This document shows, piece by piece, positions 6,949-15,372 of a DNA stretch of 32,703 nt; the first letter of the stretch is position 1, and each line of letters opens with the position of its first letter. Where the stretch lies: the NCBI GenBank assembly GCA_027624035.1, contig JAQBUI010000051.1:1-32703 (forward strand). The letters run 5' to 3'. The translations under genes and the position numbers were made by a program. Source of the stretch: Pseudomonadota bacterium (GTDB lineage: Bacteria; Pseudomonadota; Gammaproteobacteria; Pseudomonadales; Azotimanducaceae). Under the pieces are notes generated by a model. The model was not told the DNA's origin. It saw nothing but the letters and a program-made list of their open reading frames with translations, and did no database searches.

Positions 6949-7947
6949 ATGAAATCACTAAACCGAATGATAATCGGGCTGTCATGGTATTTCCGACCCC
7001 ACACTTTGCCGTCCGGAATACCTCCCGGCGCGACGACGGCGTGGCTGGCTCGGGCACGCTCATGGCTGTCATGGTATTTCCGACCCCACACTTTGCCGTC
7101 CGGAATACCTCCCGGCTCGACGGCGGAGTGGCTGGCTCGGGCACGCTCATGGCTGTCATGGTATTTCCGATCCCACACTTTGCCGTCCGGAATACCTCCC
7201 GGCGCGACGACGGCGTGGCTGGCTCGGGCATGTTTTTGGATGCTGGCCCTGGTCGTCATGCCGCTGGCGAGTTCTGCTGCACCGGCAGGGCTGACGCCGT
7301 TCAAGGCAGAGTATCGAGCCAACTTCAAGGGACTGCCCGTCAGTGCGACCGGCATACGTGAACTGAGGTCGATGCCTGAAGGGCGCTACCACTTTTCCTC
7401 AACGGCCCGGTCGCTGTTTGCCTCGGTCTCCGAAACGACGCTGTTCGAATGGGAGGGCGGCCCCGTACCAGTCCACTACGAGTACATTCGCAAGGGTATT
7501 GGCAAGAACCGACAGGATCTCATCGCCTTCGATCACCCGGCGCTCGTGGCAACCTATCGGGATCAGAACCATGTGATCGGACCAGGCACGCTGGACAAGC
7601 TCAGCTACCAGATCAGGATGCGCGCTGATCTGCTACAGGCATATCAAAGCGGGTCACAATGGCCCGACATGCACTATGAAGTGGCCGACAGGGGGCAGCT
7701 TCGCCAGTACGACTTCGCTGTGGTCGGTGAATCAGAGGTCGATACTCCGGTCGGTCGGTTCAAGACCATCGAGGCCACCCGGGTACGTCAGGATGACGAC
7801 AGAACGACCACCTTCTGGATGGCGCCCGAGTACGAGTTCATGTTGATCCAATTCGAGCAGACCGAAGCCAACGGCAAGGTGTTCTCACTGCTGCTCAAGC
7901 AGGCCGAGTTTGACGGCAGGCCCGTTCGCGGCTCCAACCGTCAGTAG
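6949..7947 (+). CDS. DUF3108 protein with three repeat units inserted in its signal peptide
   Basis: Exported protein of the DUF3108 family, unknown function, usually encoded after purN. The mature domain runs from about residue 105 (GLTPFKAEYRANFKGLPVS) to the end and has the usual length. The N-terminus is abnormal: MKSLNRMIIG is followed by three near-identical 29-residue units (LSWYFRPHTLPSGIPPG...), then CFWMLALVVMPLASSAAPA. Joining the two outer pieces gives an ordinary signal peptide, so three 87-bp repeats have gone in, in frame, between its charged and hydrophobic parts. The reading frame is intact. The product may be a membrane-anchored long form, or translation may restart at the ATG at 7240, which would lack the positive charges. 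No strong Shine-Dalgarno is seen at 6949. Confidence 0.85.
   Translation: MKSLNRMIIGLSWYFRPHTLPSGIPPGATTAWLARARSWLSWYFRPHTLPSGIPPGSTAEWLARARSWLSWYFRSHTLPSGIPPGATTAWLARACFWMLALVVMPLASSAAPAGLTPFKAEYRANFKGLPVSATGIRELRSMPEGRYHFSSTARSLFASVSETTLFEWEGGPVPVHYEYIRKGIGKNRQDLIAFDHPALVATYRDQNHVIGPGTLDKLSYQIRMRADLLQAYQSGSQWPDMHYEVADRGQLRQYDFAVVGESEVDTPVGRFKTIEATRVRQDDDRTTTFWMAPEYEFMLIQFEQTEANGKVFSLLLKQAEFDGRPVRGSNRQ
6981..7067 (+). repeat. 87-bp palindromic repeat, family B, copy R7
   Basis: First of three tandem units inside the DUF3108 gene. It aligns end to end with family A but differs at many sites. The outer stem is GGTATT (6986-6991) with AATACC (7017-7022); in family A the same stem is GGAAGTT/AACTTCC. 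The unit is 29 codons with no stop in the gene's frame. Confidence 0.95.
7068..7154 (+). repeat. 87-bp palindromic repeat, family B, copy R8
   Basis: Second tandem unit, exactly 87 bp after R7, with three base differences from it, all in the GGCGCGACGACGGCG portion. Both stem arms are unchanged. Confidence 0.95.
7155..7230 (+). repeat. 87-bp palindromic repeat, family B, copy R9 (3' truncated)
   Basis: Third tandem unit, one base different from R7 over its length. It stops at GGCTCGGGCA, where the hydrophobic core of the DUF3108 signal peptide resumes, so 11 bases of the unit are missing while the reading frame is preserved. Confidence 0.93.
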
Positions 7948-7975
7948 CCGTCAGGGCTGTGCCGACCGGTCCAGG

Positions 7976-8542
7976 TCAGGCTTTCGGTAATGTGACGCCC
8001 CGCTGCCCCTGGTACTTGCCTCCCCGGTCCGCGTAGGACGTTTCACAGATCTCGTCCGACTCAAAAAACAACATCTGGGCCACGCCTTCGTTCGCGTAGA
8101 TCCTCGCCGGCAGCGTCGTGGTATTTGAAAACTCAAGGGTGACGTGGCCCTCCCATTCCGGCTCAAGGGGCGTGACATTGACGATGATGCCGCAGCGTGC
8201 ATACGTGGACTTGCCAAGGCAGATCGTCAGTACGCTCCGAGGAATCCGGAAATACTCGACGGTGCTCGCCAGCGCGAAGGAATTGGGTGGAATAACACAA
8301 ACATCGCTTTGCAGATCGACAAAGCTCTTCTCGTCGAAAGCTTTCGGGTCGACAGTGGCGGAGTGGATGTTCGTGAACACCTTGAACTGATCCGAGCAGC
8401 GCACGTCGTAGCCATAGCTCGACGTCCCGTACGAGATGACACGCCGACCATCCACATCGCGAACCTGATCCGATTCAAACGGCTCGATCATGCCCTGTTC
8501 GTGTGCCATTCGGCGAATCCAGCGATCCGATTTAATGCTCAT
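7976..8542 (-). CDS. dcd: dCTP deaminase
   Basis: Converts dCTP to dUTP, feeding dUTPase and thymidylate synthesis in the cytoplasm. The 188-residue product closely follows the Pseudomonas-type Dcd: [12 protein letters not shown] at the start, [49 protein letters not shown] with the catalytic glutamate region, and the ordered C-terminal lid [19 protein letters not shown]. The frame is open 15 codons further upstream, but the ATG at 8542 with GGGAAAC before it matches the family start. It lies 28 bp from the convergent DUF3108 gene and downstream of mrp, a common neighbour. Confidence 0.97.
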   Translation of the reverse strand: MSIKSDRWIRRMAHEQGMIEPFESDQVRDVDGRRVISYGTSSYGYDVRCSDQFKVFTNIHSATVDPKAFDEKSFVDLQSDVCVIPPNSFALASTVEYFRIPRSVLTICLGKSTYARCGIIVNVTPLEPEWEGHVTLEFSNTTTLPARIYANEGVAQMLFFESDEICETSYADRGGKYQGQRGVTLPKA

Positions 8543-8634
8543 GGTGTTTCCCGGGCCCTGTGGCCGTTTTTCGCAGCCACGGATCATAACCAGTTTTCGC
8601 CCGAAAAGTCATGATTTCAACCTGACCTGGCGCG

Positions 8635-8649
8635 ACATCTAAAAGATGT
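8635..8649. other. Short perfect inverted repeat between mrp and dcd
   Basis: ACATCT and AGATGT are separated by AAA in the 133-bp gap between mrp and dcd. With only six pairs and no clean T-run it is a weak terminator at best; it may be a small regulatory or structural site. Confidence 0.25.
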
Positions 8650-8675
8650 TAGCTTTGAAACCAGCCAACGCTTAC

Positions 8676-9488
8676 TCAATCATCCATGATGTTGATGACC
8701 GGCGCCTTCTGGTCTGCCTGCTGGATCTGTTCCATGACGTGGCGCGCGGCCGATCGCATGGTCAACGCCATACTGCCTTCAGGTTCTGCGATCACAATGG
8801 GTGTGCCGCGATCAGACTGCGTCCTGACAGCCATTGCCAGCGGCAACTGGCCAATGAGAGAAACCCCGTAGTCGCGGGCGATTCTCTCTCCGCCACCGCT
8901 GCCAAAGATGGCTTCCTCGTGACCACAGTTGGAACAAATGTGCGTACTCATATTTTCGATGATGCCAAGCACCGGGATTCGCACCTGGGTAAACATTTCA
9001 ATGCCTTTGACGGCGTCGAGCAAAGCAATATCCTGTGGCGTGGTCACAATCACGGCACCGGATACGGGCACCTTCTGGGCGAGCGTCAGCTGGATATCCC
9101 CCGTCCCCGGAGGCATGTCCACAATCAACACATCGAGGTCATCCCACAGGGTCTGGGCCAGCAGTTGCTGCAGGGTTCCGCTCGCCATGGGCCCGCGCCA
9201 CACCATGGGTGTTTTGGCAGAGGTCATGAAGCTCATGGACATACAGGCAATCCCGTGTGCCTTGACCGGGCGCAGTGACTGATCAACCACTTCCGGCCTG
9301 GCGTCCGCGACCCCCATCAGGGTGCCGAGGCTGGGTCCATAGATGTCCGCGTCCAGGATTCCGACCCGATAGCCTTCCTGGCCCAGCGCCGCCGCCAGGT
9401 TTACCGCGACGGTGGATTTGCCGACACCGCCCTTTCCCGAGGCAACTGCCACCACGTGCTTTACGCCCGGCAGAACCATCTTTTCCAT
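8676..9488 (-). CDS. apbC: Mrp/ApbC iron-sulfur cluster carrier ATPase (short form)
   Basis: P-loop NTPase that binds and delivers [4Fe-4S] clusters to apoproteins. The 270-residue product starts almost directly at the deviant Walker A loop (GKGGVGKST, about 18-26), then LDADIYGPS, the MVWRGPM stretch, VDMPPGTGD, TTPQDIALLDA and the cluster-binding CSNC pair. The N-terminal MIP18/DUF59 domain of E. coli Mrp (about 100 residues) is absent, and the 135-bp gap to the divergent metG leaves no room for it. Short versions are known in other gammaproteobacteria, so this is probably native rather than truncated. Confidence 0.94.
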   Translation of the reverse strand: MEKMVLPGVKHVVAVASGKGGVGKSTVAVNLAAALGQEGYRVGILDADIYGPSLGTLMGVADARPEVVDQSLRPVKAHGIACMSMSFMTSAKTPMVWRGPMASGTLQQLLAQTLWDDLDVLIVDMPPGTGDIQLTLAQKVPVSGAVIVTTPQDIALLDAVKGIEMFTQVRIPVLGIIENMSTHICSNCGHEEAIFGSGGGERIARDYGVSLIGQLPLAMAVRTQSDRGTPIVIAEPEGSMALTMRSAARHVMEQIQQADQKAPVINIMDD

Positions 9489-9555
9489 CGTCGCGCTGAT
9501 GTTCGTTCTCCAAAAGTGCTGTCAGAGGCAATAGCGTACACGTTCTGCGTCCCTC

Positions 9556-9584
9556 TTGGGTAGCCAACGTCGACGGGGTATAGT
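9556..9584 (+). promoter_or_regulatory. Promoter for metG
   Basis: TTGGGT at 9556-9561 and TATAGT at 9579-9584 are 17 bases apart, about 40 bp before the metG ATG in the mrp-metG divergent gap. It fits a sigma-70 promoter and could drive the whole metG-rsx-nth run. Confidence 0.55.
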
Positions 9585-9623
9585 TACGCCCCCAAACGTA
9601 ACCACCCGACCCCCCTACGTCCC

Positions 9624-11696
9624 ATGGAAACACGCAAGATTCTGGTGACCAGCGCACTCCCGAATGCCAATGGTTCAATCCATCTCGGCCATTTGATGGA
9701 GCACATTCAAACTGACATCTGGGTGCGCTTTCAGCGGATGCGAGGGCATCAGTGCATCTATGTATGCGCTGACGACACCCATGGGACCGCCATCATGCTC
9801 AAGGCGGCAGAGCAGGGAATGGACCCGGAGACCCTGATAGCCGGGATCAAGGACGAGCACGAGGCGGACTTTCGTGACTTTCTGATCAGTCACGACAATT
9901 ACTATTCAACCCATTCTGACGAGAACCGTGAATACGCCACCTTGATCTACAATCGACTGAAGGCCGCAGGTCACATCAAGGTCAAGTCGGTCAACCAGTT
10001 GTATGACGAGCAGAAGTCCCTGTTCCTTGCGGACCGGTTCATTGTCGGTGGCTGTCCCCGCTGCAAGGCCGAGGGCCAGTACGGAGACAACTGTGAAGCC
10101 TGCGGTGCGACCTACGATGCCACGGAACTGATTGAGCCCGTTTCAAAGCTGTCCGGTGGCGTCCCGGTGCTGAGAGAGTCTGAACATTTCTTCTTTGGTC
10201 TTTCCGAATTTACGGGCTTCCTTCGCACCTGGACCCGCAGCGGCACCCTGCAGGATGCGGTTGCCAACAAGCTGTCAGAGTGGTTGGAACAGGGCCTGCA
10301 GGACTGGGACATCAGCCGGGACGCGCCCTACTTTGGCTTCGAGATCCCCGGTGAGACCGGCAAGTTCTTCTATGTCTGGCTGGACGCCCCCATTGGTTAC
10401 CTGGCGAGCTTTCGAAACTACTGTGACAGGGTCGGGGCGCAGCGAAGTGCCGGGGACGGGCCTGACCCCCAACAGGGTGGCGTCGACTTTGATACATTCT
10501 GGCGGCCCGATTCGACTGCCGAGGTACACCATTTCATCGGCAAGGACATCGTCAACTTCCACGCGCTGTTCTGGCCTGCCATGCTGAGCGCCGCTGGTTT
10601 TCGCACCCCGACGCGAGTCCACGCACACGGCTTCGTAACAGTCGATGGACTCAAGATGTCCAAGTCACGGGGAACGTTCATCAATGCCCGCACGTATCTG
10701 GACCATCTCGATCCTGAGTATCTGCGTTACTACTTTGCCGCCAAGCTGGGCGGTGGCGTGGATGACCTGGACATCAACCTGGACGACTTCGTTCAGAGGG
10801 TTAACTCAGACCTCGTGGGCAAGGTGGTGAATATCGCAAGCCGCTGCGCCGGGTTTATCCATCGTCAGTTCGACGGTCAACTCGCTGCACAGGTCAGTAC
10901 CGGGCTGCACGATGAACTGGTGGCCAGGGCTGACACCATCGCGGCGCACTATGAACAGGGAGACTACAGCAAGGCGGTCCGCGACATCATGGCGATGGCA
11001 GATCAAGCCAATCAGTATATTGACGAACACAAGCCCTGGCTCATGATCAAACAGCAGGACCAGCGCGATCGCGTGCAGCAGGTGTGCTCCGACGGCCTGA
11101 ATCTGTTTCGGGTCATCGCCACCTTCCTGGCACCCATCCTGCCAGTCCTCGCGGAGAAGTCCGCACGGTTTCTGAACGTTTCCAGCCTCGACTGGGCACA
11201 GCTCCCCACGGCCCTGACCGACCATAGGATCAACGCTTTTACGCCACTGATGACCCGCATCGAGGGTCCCGATGTCGAGGCCATGATAGACGCCGGCCGG
11301 GAAGCACCGCCCCCGACAGACAAACCCCCGGCAGCCGCCCAGCCATCAACCGAAGACTCGCCACCGGGCCAGACCATCGAGTTTGATGACTTTGCAAAAG
11401 TCGACCTGCGGGTGGCACGCATCGTCGACGCCCAGACGGTGGACGGGGCGGACAAACTGCTCCAGTTGACCCTCGACATTGGCTCGGAGCAGCGAACGGT
11501 GTTTGCTGGCATCAAGGCGGCCTATGAGCCATCCGAACTGATCGGCAGGATGACGGTCATGGTGGCGAATCTGGCCCCCCGCAAGATGCGCTTCGGCACC
11601 TCGGAGGGAATGGTGCTCGCCGCCGGTCCTGGTGGCAGCGACATCTATCTGCTGGAGCCGCATGCCGGTGCCAGCCCCGGCATGAAGGTCACCTGA
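9624..11696 (+). CDS. metG: Methionine--tRNA ligase
   Basis: Class I aminoacyl-tRNA synthetase that charges tRNA-Met, including initiator tRNA. The 690-residue product has the HIGH-type signature HLGH (20-23), a zinc knuckle with Cys 144, 147, 157 and 160, the KMSKS loop at 344-348, an alpha-helical anticodon-binding domain, a Pro/Ala-rich linker (about 555-580) and a C-terminal tRNA-binding domain of the Trbp111/EMAPII type (from about 588, [17 protein letters not shown]). Length and layout match the E. coli dimeric enzyme. It is divergent from mrp and 24 bp before rsxA, so read-through into the rsx genes is likely. Confidence 0.98.
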   Translation: METRKILVTSALPNANGSIHLGHLMEHIQTDIWVRFQRMRGHQCIYVCADDTHGTAIMLKAAEQGMDPETLIAGIKDEHEADFRDFLISHDNYYSTHSDENREYATLIYNRLKAAGHIKVKSVNQLYDEQKSLFLADRFIVGGCPRCKAEGQYGDNCEACGATYDATELIEPVSKLSGGVPVLRESEHFFFGLSEFTGFLRTWTRSGTLQDAVANKLSEWLEQGLQDWDISRDAPYFGFEIPGETGKFFYVWLDAPIGYLASFRNYCDRVGAQRSAGDGPDPQQGGVDFDTFWRPDSTAEVHHFIGKDIVNFHALFWPAMLSAAGFRTPTRVHAHGFVTVDGLKMSKSRGTFINARTYLDHLDPEYLRYYFAAKLGGGVDDLDINLDDFVQRVNSDLVGKVVNIASRCAGFIHRQFDGQLAAQVSTGLHDELVARADTIAAHYEQGDYSKAVRDIMAMADQANQYIDEHKPWLMIKQQDQRDRVQQVCSDGLNLFRVIATFLAPILPVLAEKSARFLNVSSLDWAQLPTALTDHRINAFTPLMTRIEGPDVEAMIDAGREAPPPTDKPPAAAQPSTEDSPPGQTIEFDDFAKVDLRVARIVDAQTVDGADKLLQLTLDIGSEQRTVFAGIKAAYEPSELIGRMTVMVANLAPRKMRFGTSEGMVLAAGPGGSDIYLLEPHAGASPGMKVT

Positions 11697-11720
11697 TTCC
11701 GAGGTGCCCCGGGCGAACCC

Positions 11721-12296
11721 ATGTCTGATGCACTGCTCATACTGCTCGCAACCATATTTGCGAATAACGTCGTCATGGTCCAGTTTCTGGGGCTGTGCCC
11801 CTTCATGGGGGCGAGCAGCAAGCTCGACAGCGCGCTCGGCATGGCGGCAGCGACAACCTTTGTACTGACCCTCTCCGCCGGCGTCAGCTACCTGATTGAC
11901 GTCTACCTGCTGGTACCCTTCGGGCTGGGATATCTTCGGATCATCATGTTCATCGTGATCGTTGCCTCGCTGGTACAGTTCGCAGAAGTGGTCATCCGGG
12001 CCACCCAACCACTCATGCACAGCATACTGGGCGTGTTCATCCCGCTCATTACCACCAACTGTGCAGTACTCGGCGTGGCACTCATGAACGTACGCGTCGC
12101 ACAGAGCTTCGCGGGTGCGATTGTCTATGGGCTGGGCGCTGCCATCGGGTTTTCACTGCTGCTGATTGTCTTCTCCGCGATCCGTGAACAACAGATTGAA
12201 GACAGGATCCCCGGCGCGTTTCGTGGCACGGCGATCAATATGATCACGGCCGGGCTGCTTTCCCTGGCATTCATGGGTTTTGCGGGGATGGGCTGA
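11721..12296 (+). CDS. rsxA: Rnf/Rsx electron transport complex subunit A
   Basis: Integral membrane subunit with six transmembrane helices. With RnfE it holds a [2Fe-2S] cluster in the middle of the membrane. The two ligand cysteines are present at 26 (QFLGLCPFMG) and 114 (TTNCAVLG). The 191-residue length matches relatives. Its stop shares a base with the rsxB start (TGATG), indicating tight coupling. The cluster order is A-B-D-G-E. Confidence 0.97.
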   Translation: MSDALLILLATIFANNVVMVQFLGLCPFMGASSKLDSALGMAAATTFVLTLSAGVSYLIDVYLLVPFGLGYLRIIMFIVIVASLVQFAEVVIRATQPLMHSILGVFIPLITTNCAVLGVALMNVRVAQSFAGAIVYGLGAAIGFSLLLIVFSAIREQQIEDRIPGAFRGTAINMITAGLLSLAFMGFAGMG

Positions 12297-13165
12297 TGGA
12301 TATCGTGATCGGACCATTGACCCTGATGATCGTTGGCCTTATCGCCAGCGGCCTGTTGATCATCACCGCGCGGCGACTCCCGGCACGGGACGATGAGGCA
12401 GTGGTAAAGATTCTGGAACTACTGCCACAGACCCAGTGTGCCCAGTGCGGATATCCGGGTTGTCGCCCCTATGCCGAGGCGATCGCTGCAGGAGAGGCCA
12501 TCAACCGTTGCCCGCCAGGCGGAGAAGACACCGTCACTGCCCTTGCGAACCTGCTCGGACGACCAGAGTCGCCGCTCGACACCAGCCACGGGGATGGCAT
12601 ACCCCGACTGGCCGCTATCCGGGCCGAAGACTGCATTGGCTGTGGTCTGTGCCTTGCCCCCTGCCCGGTCGATGCCATCATTGGCGCGCCGCAGCAACTA
12701 CACGTCGTGCTGGACGAGGTCTGTACGGGGTGTGCTTTGTGCGTCGACCCCTGTCCTGTGGACTGCATCGACATGATCGAACTCACCCAGGACATCCAAC
12801 TCGATCATCCGATCCCCCGGCCTCCCTGTATTCACTGCGGCAACTGTGTGCCCGCCTGCCCAAGAGATCTCGCCCCGCAGCAACTGTACCTGCAACAGGA
12901 CCGACCGGATGTCCTGGAAACGCTTCGCATTTCCGACTGCATCGAATGCTCGCGATGCGACAAGGCATGCCCGGCAGATATTCCGCTGACCGCAACGTTC
13001 CGGCAGGCCAGGGCGGACCGGAACCGTCGAGTCGGCCGCGCGGCAATCGACCAGGCCGTGGCGGTCCGGGTGTCGCGTCATGAGCAGCGGTACAGCAGGG
13101 CTGACGAGGTACTCAGCCATCCACCAGACCCCGCCGACCTGCTCGCCACATTGAGAAACCCGTGA
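12296..13165 (+). CDS. rsxB: RsxB fused to an RnfC-like C-terminal ferredoxin domain
   Basis: Iron-sulfur subunit of the Rnf/Rsx complex, 289 residues against about 190 in E. coli. One N-terminal membrane helix (about 5-25) is followed by the Fe4S4 domain (Cys 48, 51, 56, 72) and a two-cluster ferredoxin (Cys 113, 116, 119, 123 and 143, 146, 149, 153). A further part holds two more CxxCxxCxxxCP motifs (Cys 178, 181, 184, 188 and 215, 218, 221, 225). Its landmarks, PQQLY after the first and DCIEC...CPADIPL...FRQAR in the second, are those of the RnfC C-terminal ferredoxin domain. Five [4Fe-4S] clusters are predicted. No rnfC follows: rsxD begins at the stop codon. I infer a B-C fusion with loss of the RnfC NADH/FMN and SLBB parts. 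Confidence 0.93.
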   Translation: MDIVIGPLTLMIVGLIASGLLIITARRLPARDDEAVVKILELLPQTQCAQCGYPGCRPYAEAIAAGEAINRCPPGGEDTVTALANLLGRPESPLDTSHGDGIPRLAAIRAEDCIGCGLCLAPCPVDAIIGAPQQLHVVLDEVCTGCALCVDPCPVDCIDMIELTQDIQLDHPIPRPPCIHCGNCVPACPRDLAPQQLYLQQDRPDVLETLRISDCIECSRCDKACPADIPLTATFRQARADRNRRVGRAAIDQAVAVRVSRHEQRYSRADEVLSHPPDPADLLATLRNP

Positions 13166-14118
13166 TGGCCATTGCAAGACCCATCCGCAAGGTCTCTGGC
13201 CTGATGCTCGGTTGCCTGCTCGCCATGATTCCCGGGGCGCTGACCATGACCTGGTATTTCGGGCCAGGCATTTTGCTCAACCTCATCACGGCCATCACCG
13301 CAGCACTTTGTTTCGAATACGTGGCGCTCCGGCTCAGGAGGCAACGGGCGAATGCTCTACTTGACGGCAGTGCCGTCATTACCGGTGCCCTGATCGGCCT
13401 GACCCTGTCGCCGCTGCTGCCCCTTGGCCTGGTCGTGGTCGGCACAGGCTTTGCCATCCTCATCGCGAAGCATGCTTATGGTGGCATGGGAAACAACCTC
13501 TTCAACCCCGCGATGGTGGGCTATGCGGTATTGATCGTGTCGTTCCCAATGGCCATGGCACGCTGGCCGAGCCCCGAAATGCTGCCAGATCTTTCCATAT
13601 TGCTGGCCATCAAGACCGGCATGACCGTTCCCGACGGGTTCACGATGGCAACACCGCTGGACCAGTTCAGATTCAGGGGCGCGATGACGACCGATGAGTA
13701 CTGGACAATATCCACCAGCGCACGATGGCAACCATGGCTCGCCATCAACATGGCGTTTCTGGCCGGTGGCGTTTACCTGCTCACATCACGAATCTGCCGC
13801 TGGCACGGGCCTGTCTCGATGATCGCAACCCTGTCTTTGCTGTCGATTCTGTTCTATGACAGCGGCAGTTCTGATTCCCTGGGCTCGCCCCTGCTGCACC
13901 TCTTTAGTGGTGCCACCATGCTGGGCGCCTTCTTTATCCTGACGGACCCCGTGACGTCACCGGAAAGCCCCAGAGGTGAACTGCTGGTTGGGGTGGGCGT
14001 GGGGATGCTCACCTTCATCATACGGTCCTGGGGCGCCTATCCTGAAGGCTTTGCCTTCGCAGTCCTGTTGATGAATGCCGCGACGCCACTGATCAACTAC
14101 CTGGACTACAGGCGATGA
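13165..14118 (+). CDS. rsxD: Rnf/Rsx electron transport complex subunit D
   Basis: Membrane subunit related to NqrB that carries a covalent FMN. Several transmembrane helices are visible, with the family's GMGNNLFNPAMVGYA. The flavinylation motif is DGFTMATPL, with Thr163 as the expected FMN attachment site, and a C-terminal TDPVTSPESPRG is also typical. At 317 residues it is somewhat shorter than the E. coli protein (about 350), mostly at the N-terminus. The ATG at 13165 shares its first base with the rsxB stop; a GTG at 13162 in the same frame is an alternative. It lies directly after rsxB, where rnfC would normally intervene. Confidence 0.95.
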   Translation: MAIARPIRKVSGLMLGCLLAMIPGALTMTWYFGPGILLNLITAITAALCFEYVALRLRRQRANALLDGSAVITGALIGLTLSPLLPLGLVVVGTGFAILIAKHAYGGMGNNLFNPAMVGYAVLIVSFPMAMARWPSPEMLPDLSILLAIKTGMTVPDGFTMATPLDQFRFRGAMTTDEYWTISTSARWQPWLAINMAFLAGGVYLLTSRICRWHGPVSMIATLSLLSILFYDSGSSDSLGSPLLHLFSGATMLGAFFILTDPVTSPESPRGELLVGVGVGMLTFIIRSWGAYPEGFAFAVLLMNAATPLINYLDYRR

Positions 14119-14747
14119 ATGGACCTGTGTGGACGGGCGTGAAATCCCTGGGGGCCAGATCAGGGTCGCTGATGGCCATGTGCATGATCTGTGGCACGCT
14201 GATGAGCGGCCTGTTCGTGGTTACCCGTGAACGGATTGAAAACAATCAGCATGAGTACGCCATGAACGCACTTCGGGAGGTCAGTGGAAACCCGGACGCC
14301 GACCTGGCCGAGATGGCCGACCTAAACAGTGCCAGCAACCGCGTCGGCGATCGTTACCGGATCATTGACGACCGGGGCGGACACATCTACACCATCGACA
14401 CCAATGACGGATACAACGGTCGCATCGTGTTGTGGCTGGCGCTGGACGACCGCCGCAACATCCGCGGTATCCGGGTCCGCGAACACCGTGAGACCCCGGG
14501 CATCGGCGACATCATCGACCACCGGGTATCAAGCTGGCTGGATCAGTTCATCGACCGTTCCGGGGTCAACCCGGGGTCGGTTGGCTGGCAGCTCCGCATT
14601 GATGGCGGCGAGTTCGACCATGTGACCGGCGCCACCATCACCACCCGGGCGGTGACGCGTGCAGTCTTGAGGGGCCTCGCCACTGCCCAGGAACAGGGAA
14701 ATGAACAGGGAAACGACCGGGCAACTGAAGAGGCAGCCAATGAATGA
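14115..14747 (+). CDS. rsxG: Rnf/Rsx electron transport complex subunit G
   Basis: Periplasmic flavoprotein subunit anchored by one N-terminal helix (about 15-37). It has the family motifs DGYNG (98-102), HRETPGIGD (124-132) and the ApbE flavinylation site DHVTGAT (168-174), with Thr174 as the expected FMN attachment residue. The 210-residue length is normal. The C-terminus is hydrophilic and rich in Gln, Glu and Asn. The ATG overlaps the rsxD stop (ATGA). No apbE flavin transferase is present in the window, so it must be encoded elsewhere. Confidence 0.96.
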   Translation: MNGPVWTGVKSLGARSGSLMAMCMICGTLMSGLFVVTRERIENNQHEYAMNALREVSGNPDADLAEMADLNSASNRVGDRYRIIDDRGGHIYTIDTNDGYNGRIVLWLALDDRRNIRGIRVREHRETPGIGDIIDHRVSSWLDQFIDRSGVNPGSVGWQLRIDGGEFDHVTGATITTRAVTRAVLRGLATAQEQGNEQGNDRATEEAANE

Positions 14748-15372
14748 ATATCGCCGCCTGATGGTCAATGGCCTCTGGCGGGACAATCCGGCACTGGTCC
14801 AGATGCTTGGGCTCTGTCCGATGCTCGCGGTCACCCAATCCCTTGTCACCGCGCTGGCGCTGGGCGTTACCACACTGGTGGTTCTGACCGCCTCGAATGT
14901 TGTGGTCTCTGCCACCCGGGGCGCGCTACACCCTGCCACCCGACTCCCCAGCCAGATCCTCATCATCGCCACCTTTGTCTCGCTGGCGGACCTCATCCTG
15001 CAAGCCTGGTACTTCGAACTGCATCAGCGAATCGGGTTGTTTGTGGCATTGATCGTGACCAACTGCACGCTCCTCGGGCGAGCGGAAACCTTTGCCAGCC
15101 GCCAGCCTGTTGCCGCTGCGGCGCTGGATGGACTGATGATGGGGCTCGGGTTTTTGTGGGTGCTTCTCGCCATGGGTGCCGTGCGGGAAGTGATTGGTCG
15201 CGGCACGCTGTTTGCCCGGTTTGACCTGCTGCTGGGGCCATGGGCGCAATCAATGTCCCTGCAGATCAATGAGGATGGGTTCCTGCTGGCAGTACTGCCC
15301 CCCGGTGCATTCCTGACCCTGGGTTGTATCATTGCCCTCAAAAACATGCTGTTTCCACAGGAGCGCAGATGA
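14740..15372 (+). CDS. rsxE: Rnf/Rsx electron transport complex subunit E
   Basis: Integral membrane subunit homologous to RsxA and inserted with opposite topology; the pair share a membrane [2Fe-2S] cluster. Ligand cysteines are at 26 (QMLGLCPMLAV) and 109 (VTNCTLLG). The 210-residue length is normal. I chose the ATG at 14740 (MNEYRRLMVNGLW) because GAAGAGG lies about seven bases before it; the frame is open to 14701 inside rsxG, but that start has no family match. It overlaps the end of rsxG by eight bases. Confidence 0.96.
   Translation: MNEYRRLMVNGLWRDNPALVQMLGLCPMLAVTQSLVTALALGVTTLVVLTASNVVVSATRGALHPATRLPSQILIIATFVSLADLILQAWYFELHQRIGLFVALIVTNCTLLGRAETFASRQPVAAAALDGLMMGLGFLWVLLAMGAVREVIGRGTLFARFDLLLGPWAQSMSLQINEDGFLLAVLPPGAFLTLGCIIALKNMLFPQERR

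Noticed and set aside
6981-7230. CRISPR array
   Set aside because: The tandem units are contiguous 87-bp repeats with no spacers, and there are no cas genes.
9283-9678. Longer N-terminus for Mrp that would restore a MIP18 domain
   Set aside because: The upstream frame is not in phase with mrp, overlaps the metG start and lacks MIP18 motifs; the short form is taken as real.
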